Translations under genes and position numbers: made by a program
The notes under the pieces: generated by a model
What the model was told of the DNA's origin: nothing
The model's input: the letters and a program-made list of their open reading frames with translations, nothing else
Database searches by the model: none
Shown here: positions 57,840-64,000 of the stretch, one piece after another
Position numbering within the stretch: the stretch's first letter is position 1
Layout: each line of letters opens with the position of its first letter
Source: Anaeramoeba flamelloides
Taxonomy: Eukaryota > Metamonada > Anaeramoebidae
Assembly: GCA_027625915.1 (NCBI GenBank)
Contig: JANTQA010000060.1
Span: 4,216,001-4,280,000 of the forward strand
DNA length: 64,000 bases
Direction: 5' to 3'

Positions 57840-57950
57840 GTATAAATTACACTCGAGATGAGACTTTTTTAAATTCCCTTTTAGAAATTTACGTTTAAAA
57901 TCCTAGATTTTACGATTATTCAAGGGAAAGGCATACCCAAATTATTTTTA
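57840..57950 (-). mobile_element. LINE 3' end remnant
   Basis: The minus strand reads NNRKI.DFKRKFLKGNLKKS, aligned to NNNREIYDFTLKFLFGNLSK at 14.5 kb, with the shared 'gagtgtaattta' after the LINE stop position. Confidence 0.5.
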
Positions 57951-58544
57951 TAGTTAAAAAGCAACAGGAAAAAATTGAAAAGGAAAAAAAGAAAAAAGAA
58001 AAAGAAATTTAAAAAGGGTTTATAAGAAACAATTGGTAAAAAATCAAAAAAAAAATCAATGTTGTAATTTAATTACGAACTCCCAAAATCACATTCACAA
58101 CACTTTTGATTGATTTAATTTAATTTGATTATTGATCATGAATGCTCATTTGGGGATCGTTTTTTAATGGTTTCATTTCTTTTTTCTTTTTGATCTTTTT
58201 TTTTTTTTTTAACCTTTGGTCATTTTTTGTCTTTAACTTTTTGGTTTTTATTTTCAAGTTACTCGTACTATCGTGTTCCAGTATCATTGGTATTAAAAAG
58301 TAATCACTTGATCTTTTCGTGTTTGTAACTCTTCTTCTAAAGACAAAGAAAATTCAGTCAGGAAAAAATGGAAAAAAAAAAAATAAATCTTATTTTGTTT
58401 TCTATTTTTAAAAATGATCAAAGCCCAGATAGAAACTTTAAAAAAAATTTTGAAATCTATCGGAAAAACTTGAATCATTTCTGAAATGTGAAATAATTTT
58501 TATAATATTCTCTTTCTTTGCATCTTTCTTTTTTTTTTTCGTTA

Positions 58545-58760
58545 TTGGGTGAGTACCAAAAGTTCACGTGATTGTTGTTTTACTCTCCAGGATTTAAAAC
58601 AATACAGTGGTATTCAAAGTTTTTACTCTATTGTTTTGAAGTCTGGAAAATAGTTTTTAGGTTTTTTTTTTTTTTTAATTCTAGTTTATTTTGAAAATCT
58701 ATGTATTTTCTAATCAAAAACAGAAAAAAAAAAAAAAAAAACAATTTTTCCTTAACAATT
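58545..58760 (+). repeat. Modular hairpin array family H, copy 7
   Basis: Starts 'gggtgagtaccaaaagttca' as copy 6 does. Stem 'tccaggatttaaaacaatac' pairs with 'attgttttgaagtctgga', and a second stem 'attttgaaaatctatg'-'tttctaatcaaaa' follows. It is the shortest copy. Confidence 0.72.
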
Positions 58761-58836
58761 ATTCTTGTTGAATGGACTAAATAATAATTTCAATTTAGAA
58801 ATAATATTAAAAAATTTAAAAAAAAAAAAAAAATAC

Positions 58837-59612
58837 AAACGAATTAAAATTTTTTGGATCTAACTTAAAATCTCCCAAAATCTTTTGCATCATTGCTAAA
58901 TGTTCAATATCATCATTTGTATCAAAAAGAACTTTACCGGTATATAGTTCAACAAATATGCATGCTAAAGACCAGATATCACAATTCTGATCCCATTCTT
59001 GTTGAAAAATTATTTCTGGAGGCCGATAATATCTTGAACAGATTTTTTGAGAATTCTCTTGGTTTTTAAAGCAGTTTATCCGATTCAATTCAATGTTGTT
59101 ACTAATAGCGCTCCCAAAATCGATTATTTTTATTTTTGAAGAAATGGGAAGACGTAATAATCGATCATTTATTTTAAAAAAAAAGTATTTGCTTGATTGG
59201 AATAAAAGATTTTCAGGCTTCAAATCAGCATGAATAATCTTATTCTCATGAACAAAGTCTATTGCTATAAGAACCTGGTAGCAGATTTCCTTGATAAGCA
59301 TTAATGGGAATGGGTGAAATCGATTAATTTTTAAGTAATCATATAACGATGGTCCGAGTAGTTCATAGATTAAAAATAAATGCCCAATTTCATGAAATCT
59401 ATCAATAACTCGAATAATTCCGATTTCATTAAATGAGTCTTTTGAATTCAAATATTTCACAATCTGTAACTCCCTTTTTGCATCATTTTGGTATTGTTTA
59501 ACTTTCTTTATAGCTTTTATTGCAACTTTTATCATTTTGTTTTGTAACCCAAATGTAGAACACATCAATACTTTTGAAAATCTTCCTTGTCCAAGCATTT
59601 GAATAATTTGAT
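58837..59612 (-). CDS. LAMMER (CLK-type) dual-specificity kinase, main exon
   Basis: Catalytic exon of a CLK-family kinase, a family known to phosphorylate SR splicing factors in the nucleus. Visible motifs in order: glycine loop LGQGRFSKVL, VAIKAIKK (ATP-binding Lys), KRELQIVKYL (helix-C Glu), IIHADLKPENLL (catalytic Asp), a short insert, IKIIDFGSAI (Mg-binding DFG), ICSRYYRPPEIIF (activation segment end), CDIWSLACIFVELYTGKVLF, and EHLAMMQKILGDF, the LAMMER signature with ER replaced by QK. The exon starts after gtag at 59613 (phase 1: AT CAA ATT..). It ends at 58837 before a GTATTT donor, phase 0; the codons beyond are poly-Phe intron. ATG 59598 lies right at the glycine loop, so the real start must be in an upstream exon. 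Confidence 0.95.
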
Positions 59613-59778
59613 CTACAAATTGAATTTGAAAAGTTATAATTTAATTTATTTGAATAGTTAGAGTACAGTAATAAAAAAATAAATAAATAAAAAGAAACAG
59701 AGTTTGACAAAAATTATTAAAAAAAATAAAAGTTAAAGAAAGAGTGTTTTGTTAAAGAGGAATAAAATTGGAAATTAC

Positions 59779-59837
59779 CACCCTTTTGATGAGATGTTTT
59801 TTTTTTTTTTTTTTTTTTTTTTTTGGAATAAAATCAT
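59779..59837 (-). CDS. Possible short first exon of the kinase gene
   Basis: ATG at 59837 reads MILFQ, then a run of about 29 A (poly-Lys), then text that in one frame gives SHQKG before a GTAATT donor at 59778. The final G is phase 1 and would make Asp with the next exon (D-QIIQMLGQG). The A-run length controls the frame and cannot be trusted, so this is tentative. Confidence 0.25.
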
Positions 59838-61539
59838 AATATTATATTCGTTTCAATCAAAAATTGTTGTATTTAAAAATCTTTTTATTTGTATTATTAT
59901 TCTTATTTTTATTAATCTTGTATATTTCTTTTAGAATTGATTAAATAAGATTTTTTTTTTTGAAAAATTGAATTTTGGTGTTAAAAAATTATTTATTTAA
60001 TTATTTAATTATATAATACATACATATACATTATGAGATTATTGGTGATATATATATATATATATATATATTATAGAAAAGATAAAATCTATTTGAAAAA
60101 GAAATTTGAACAATTACTAACTCAAATAATAGTATTTAAGAATCATAACTTATTTTTCAGTTTTCTTCCTTAAAAAAAAAATTATTTTTTTTTTTCAAAT
60201 TTTGTTTTTTGAAAAGTAACCAAAAATAATAATTTGTGATCTTTGGTATTTTTTTTACAAAATGGTTATTATTCGAAAAATTGATTTAATAATATCGATT
60301 TAAAGTTAAATTTTTAACTGATCAAAAACAATCAATGAAGTTGAAGATTTTTGTTGTTGAAATTTGAAAGGGAAAACTCTAATGAAAAAAATTTTTTAAC
60401 AAAATCATTATTTTTATTAAAAATTCCTTGTGAATATTCTAAGGTTAATTTTGTTGTAAAATGGATTTTATCTTGTTTTTTGATCAATAGCTTATGGGTC
60501 CAATGATTTGATTTTGTTTTCGATAAGAAAAAAGAAAATATGAAAATGAAAAATAATTTTGATTAAGTAAAAATATAATAAAATCTAAGTTAAAGAAGTT
60601 GGAAATAGGAAAATTTATTTTGGGATTCAAATTTTATCTTATCAAATGTTGATATATTGACTCCAAATATCAAAGAAAAACTATCAAAACATAAATTGAA
60701 ATTAAAATTACTTTGTTCGGATTTTTTCAATAACTAAATTGATTTCATTAAAAAGAATAACCTGTTTTTTCTTTGAAGTTTTTATTTTAATTGGTTTTGG
60801 TTGATGATAAATAGTGTATTTTTTTTTTTATAGTTTTGTACAATGAAATGACAAAAAAATGGATTTGACTTACTTTAATGAAAATTATTTCAATCAACTT
60901 ATTACTGGTTTTCAAATGAGAAATGAGAAATGAGAAAAATCTCATTTAGATTTAAAAAAAAAATAAGAAGAATTATAGACAAAATATCACTACAATTAAA
61001 AGTTTTACGAACTATTTGAAATTATTTTTTTTAAAAGATTATTTCCTATTCTTTAAATTTTTTTTTATAATTTGTAAGGAATTAAATTATAATAAATATA
61101 AAATATTTTCATAGAATATCTAAAATATTGATTTTGTAAAAAAGGTTGTGTCTAGAAACTAATTTTTACAAATAATAATAATAATCCGTAAAAAAATGAT
61201 AATTTTTAATAAAAAAAAATATTTTTGCCGAAAATCTCCTAAGGTATATATATATATATATAACCTCCCACTAATTGTGAAAATATGTTGAAGTGGGAAG
61301 AGTGATTGTTCTGAAAGGTTGTAAAGTGTTGTGAAGTGTAATATATTTTCTTGCGTTTTGAAGTTTCGTTAATCAAATCTATTTATTTTCTAAACAAAGT
61401 GAAAACTCTATGAAAATCTACAGTAAATGGAGATCCTTTTTAGAATTAAAATGAAAAAAAATAAAAATCATCTTTTCTTTTCTCTTTTTGTTTTAAATTA
61501 TTAATAAATTTAACCGATTTGGGAAAGAAAGTGATACAA
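59838..61539. other. 1.7 kb without a recognised gene, upstream of the kinase
   Basis: AT-rich with (TA)n tracts at about 60050-60070 and 61242-61262. It would contain the kinase promoter, but I see no motif to name. Confidence 0.4.
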
Positions 61540-61931
61540 GAAAAAAAGTGAAACACCGTTTTTAATGGGGGACCTTATTGAAAACAAATAGTGAAAAGTA
61601 AGATCAATTAAAAGAAGAAATAAATTAACTTCGAATAATAATCCATTAGATTATTTTCAATCAATCCAACAAACACGATTTAAATCTATTTTATTATCGA
61701 AATCGTTAGAGTGGTTTTGAAGATCTCAAAAATAGTCAATTTTTTTGAACAAATTTTTAATAATTGATCAATCAAAGAAAAACCCTTACCAAAAGATAAG
61801 TATTAAAAAAAACTGCTATTGTGACGAATCCTTCATTTCGTCTTTAATCATTTATTTATTCTTTTAGAAATTGATCTTACTTTGAATTTCCAGTTAGGTT
61901 CCCAATTAGAAACTGTGTTTCACTTTTTTTA
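61540..61931 (+). repeat. TIR element family B, copy 3 (about 392 bp)
   Basis: GAAAAAAAGTGAAACACCG at the left and 'actgtgtttcactttttt' at the right. The interior carries 'aataataatccattagatta' and 'aaaaatagtcaatttttttg' as in the other copies. Confidence 0.88.
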
Positions 61932-62061
61932 CCAAATGGCAAAATAATTTTAATATTCAAAATTGTTGATCATCATTTATTGATTTGTAATATAATATGT
62001 TTATTTGAATTCAAAAATTGGCTATATGGCATTACTTTAATTAAACACATGAAAGTTTCTG

Positions 62062-62540
62062 ATATCAATTTTAGATGATATTTTTTTTAGGTGTGAAAAT
62101 TGGGTTGTTTTCTTTTTCTTTTTGATAGTACACAAAATTTTTTTGCAAAGATTTTTAAGGATTATCTAAAATAAAGCTATGGTGGATTTATTTTAGATAA
62201 TCCTTAATCCTCACAAAATTTCTCAGAGTAGGAAAAACTTATAACTGTATTTTATTGTTTAAAAAATCCTTTGTATACTTGGAATATTGCCCATTTTTTA
62301 CATTATAATTTGTCTATGACTTGTTTTCTACAAAAAATAGTTTTTGTGATTTTTATATTTGTTGGAAATATATTTTGATTAACATATTTGAAAAATCAAC
62401 ATCCGATAGTTTCTTATTCGATCCGTATTAATATTCCTCTGAATTGTGTTATAACAGTTTATGGATAGAACTCATTCCAAAGCAAATATTTGGCATTGTA
62501 AAATAAAAATAAAATGCCAACTTTTTTGGAAATACCTTGA
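62062..62540. repeat. TIR element family E, copy 3 (truncated)
   Basis: It matches the right two thirds of copy 2 ('ggtgtgaaaattgggttg', 'aactgtattttattgtttaa', 'cttttttggaaataccttg'). A perfect small hairpin (62155-62207) interrupts the alignment. Confidence 0.65.
62155..62207. repeat. Perfect 21-bp stem hairpin
   Basis: TTAAGGATTATCTAAAATAA plus A, an 11-base loop GCTATGGTGGA, then the exact inverse, 53 bases in all. It sits inside family E copy 3 at a point where copies 1 and 2 have no such sequence, so it looks like a later insertion. Confidence 0.75.
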
Positions 62541-62782
62541 TACAATTCTGGAAAAAAATTGTCAAATTAGTTTTTAATAGCAAAACTGTAGTAAAAAGGG
62601 AAAATTTTTCAAATATTTATTTTCATTGCAAGAATGGCAGTGAAAATGAAATTTTTTCAATTATTGTTTCACTTATTTTTACCCATCAATAAAAATATCT
62701 GAAACTGAAATTCCTCAAACAGGACTTATACCTATTGTTAAAATCTTATGGTCAATTTCACATTATTAAGAAAAATCATAAG

Positions 62783-63366
62783 CTATTTCTAATAAAGTGG
62801 GGCAAATTTATTTTTAAATATATTTATTAAACTCAATCTTCAAAAAAGTATTTAAATCTACAAAATCCTTAAATATCATTTATAAATTCTTGAGAATAAT
62901 TCAATTTTGTTTCTTAGTATTGTATTACATAAATAAAAAATATTAAAATTTCTGATCTCGGTTTTATCTGATATTTTATAGAGGTGAAAATTGGTGTTTA
63001 TTATTTTCTTTTTGATCGAAAAAACCGTTTCCATAACTTTTTTAATCTCAACAAATTTTCAAATAGAATTGAAAGAATATAACTGAATTTTATTGTTTAA
63101 AAAATCATTTGTACCATTTCAATTTTTCTGGTTTTTTATGGAAATTGGTCGTACCTTGTTTTCACCAAAAAAAGTGTTATTTTTTTTTTCATTTTTTGGG
63201 AATATTTCAACTAACATATTTTGAAATAAATACCTTAGGTCATTGATTTAATCGGTATTAATATTAAACTTAATTTGGTATTGTCAATTCATAAATACCA
63301 TCACTAACAATGATGATTTTTTATGAAATATAAAAAAAATACCCCACTTTTTTGGAAATACCTTAG
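62783..63366. repeat. TIR element family E, copy 2 (584 bp)
   Basis: The left end CTATTTCTAATAAAGTGGGG and right end CCCCACTTTTTTGGAAATAC-CTTAG are inverted, imperfect copies. It is full length and collinear with copy 1. It has no ORF. Confidence 0.85.
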
Positions 63367-63629
63367 TAAAAAAAAAAAAAAAAAAAAATTTACTTTTACT
63401 AATGTTTATAATCAAAATTCAAATTTGGAAAATTGAACAGTCTTAAATTTTGGTTTAATTGATGTTTATTTGAATTTATGTTTTAATTCTAATAATCAAT
63501 CTAATTTTTGGACTTGGTATTTGTTTTAAAATCTACAAAAAAATATGTAAAAAAAAGATAAAATGAGAATTTTCACTACTATTTGACAATTAAAATCGAT
63601 TTTACAATTTTTATCCCGAATTATTAAAA

Positions 63630-64000
63630 TTAATTGAAGAAAATAAAAACTTTAAAAAAATTTCTTAAAATAACAAAAGGAACAATAGTGTTACATTTAA
63701 AATTGATAAATGATCCAAGTGTAAAGATAAAATGTTTATTTTCTTCAGTTCCTATTTTGATTAATTCTATTGTAACGTCTTCAGTTTTAGTTTGAGATTG
63801 ATCAAATTTTTTTATTGCTTCTTCGCTGTTTTTTTCCTTTTGATTATTAAAGTTTCGTAAAGGATTAAATTTCTCTTCTACATCTATCTTGTTAATTTTG
63901 TACTCACTTATTTCTTTACCCCATTTTTTTCTTTGATCTGTTTCGTTTAATTTCCTTTTTACATTATCTTTTTTCTTCGAAGGCCATTTCTCATTCTTTC
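63630..64000 (-). CDS. Coding exon of unknown family, cut by the window edge
   Basis: The minus strand is open from the right edge for 122 codons to TAA at 63632-63630. The text is charged and coding-like: KNEKWPSKKKDNVKRKLNET, DQRKKWGKEISEYKINKIDV, EEKFNPLRNFNNQKEKNSEE, AIKKFDQSQTKTEDVTIELI, KIGTEENKHFIFTLGSFINF. The last 20 codons turn Phe/Ile/Val-rich, so an intron donor may lie near FINF and the true stop elsewhere. No domain is recognised. The start and most of the gene are outside the window. Confidence 0.55.
   Translation of the reverse strand, partial: KNEKWPSKKKDNVKRKLNETDQRKKWGKEISEYKINKIDVEEKFNPLRNFNNQKEKNSEEAIKKFDQSQTKTEDVTIELIKIGTEENKHFIFTLGSFINFKCNTIVPFVILRNFFKVFIFFN

Larger units (their letters stand above)
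56243..58836 (-). other. Intron of the LAMMER kinase gene (2,594 bp)
   Basis: Donor GTATTT, acceptor GTGAG, phase 0. It contains hairpin array 7 (58545-58760), a LINE 3' end relic (57840-57950) and an (AAT)n tract (about 56341-56366). The rest is unassigned. Confidence 0.75.

Noticed and set aside
1-64000. CRISPR array, operon or bacterial origin
   Set aside because: No spaced direct repeats of CRISPR type; introns, LINEs and domain architectures are eukaryotic.

Overview
This is an extremely AT-rich, repeat-dense stretch of a protist nuclear genome. The domain architectures suggest an amoeboid protist with large families of Ras regulators, RCC1/BTB proteins and B-box/SPRY proteins. Anaeramoeba is my best guess from recall, not proven here. 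The genes seen are four recognisable signalling genes, one hypothetical ORF and one exon cut by the right edge.

Gene layout. (1) A RasGEF gene on + : exon 5418-5756, intron 5757-9738, exon 9739-10880, perhaps with a decayed RhoGAP-like exon near 4 kb. (2) A B-box/coiled-coil/SPRY (TRIM-like) gene on + : exon 16335-16699, intron 16700-23774, exon 23775-24964. It carries an in-frame TAA inside SPRY and an apparent one-base slip in an A run near its start, so it may be a pseudogene. (3) A basic, Gln-rich hypothetical protein at 35059-35637 on + . (4) An RCC1-BTB gene on - : exon 52713-51891 with six propeller blades, intron 51890-45800, exon 45799-44988 with the seventh blade and two BTB-like domains. 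(5) A LAMMER/CLK kinase on - : exon 59612-58837, intron 58836-56243, last exon 56242-56003. (6) A coding exon of unknown family on - that enters from the right edge and ends at 63630.

The main structural result is that all four recognisable genes are broken by one very long intron (about 4.0, 7.1, 6.1 and 2.6 kb). Each exon pair joins in phase and restores a domain: RasGEF_N, the B-box pair, the last RCC1 blade and the kinase C-lobe. Each of these introns holds a modular hairpin array, and three also hold further transposon families. The rest of the window is repeat: at least five small terminal-inverted-repeat (TIR) families (A to E), a composite element made of a body (F) and a hairpin array (H), a 1.1-1.3 kb duplicated segment (R), a 0.9 kb element with 270-bp inverted arms around a shared protein-like fragment, other dispersed repeats (G, S), and about eight decayed non-LTR retrotransposon (LINE) pieces. 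Nested insertions give relative ages. I saw no tRNA, rRNA, CRISPR array, LTR element or virus-like element.

Limits: everything was read by eye. Exon ends rest on reading frame, splice dinucleotides and family knowledge; repeat boundaries are good to roughly 5-30 bases.
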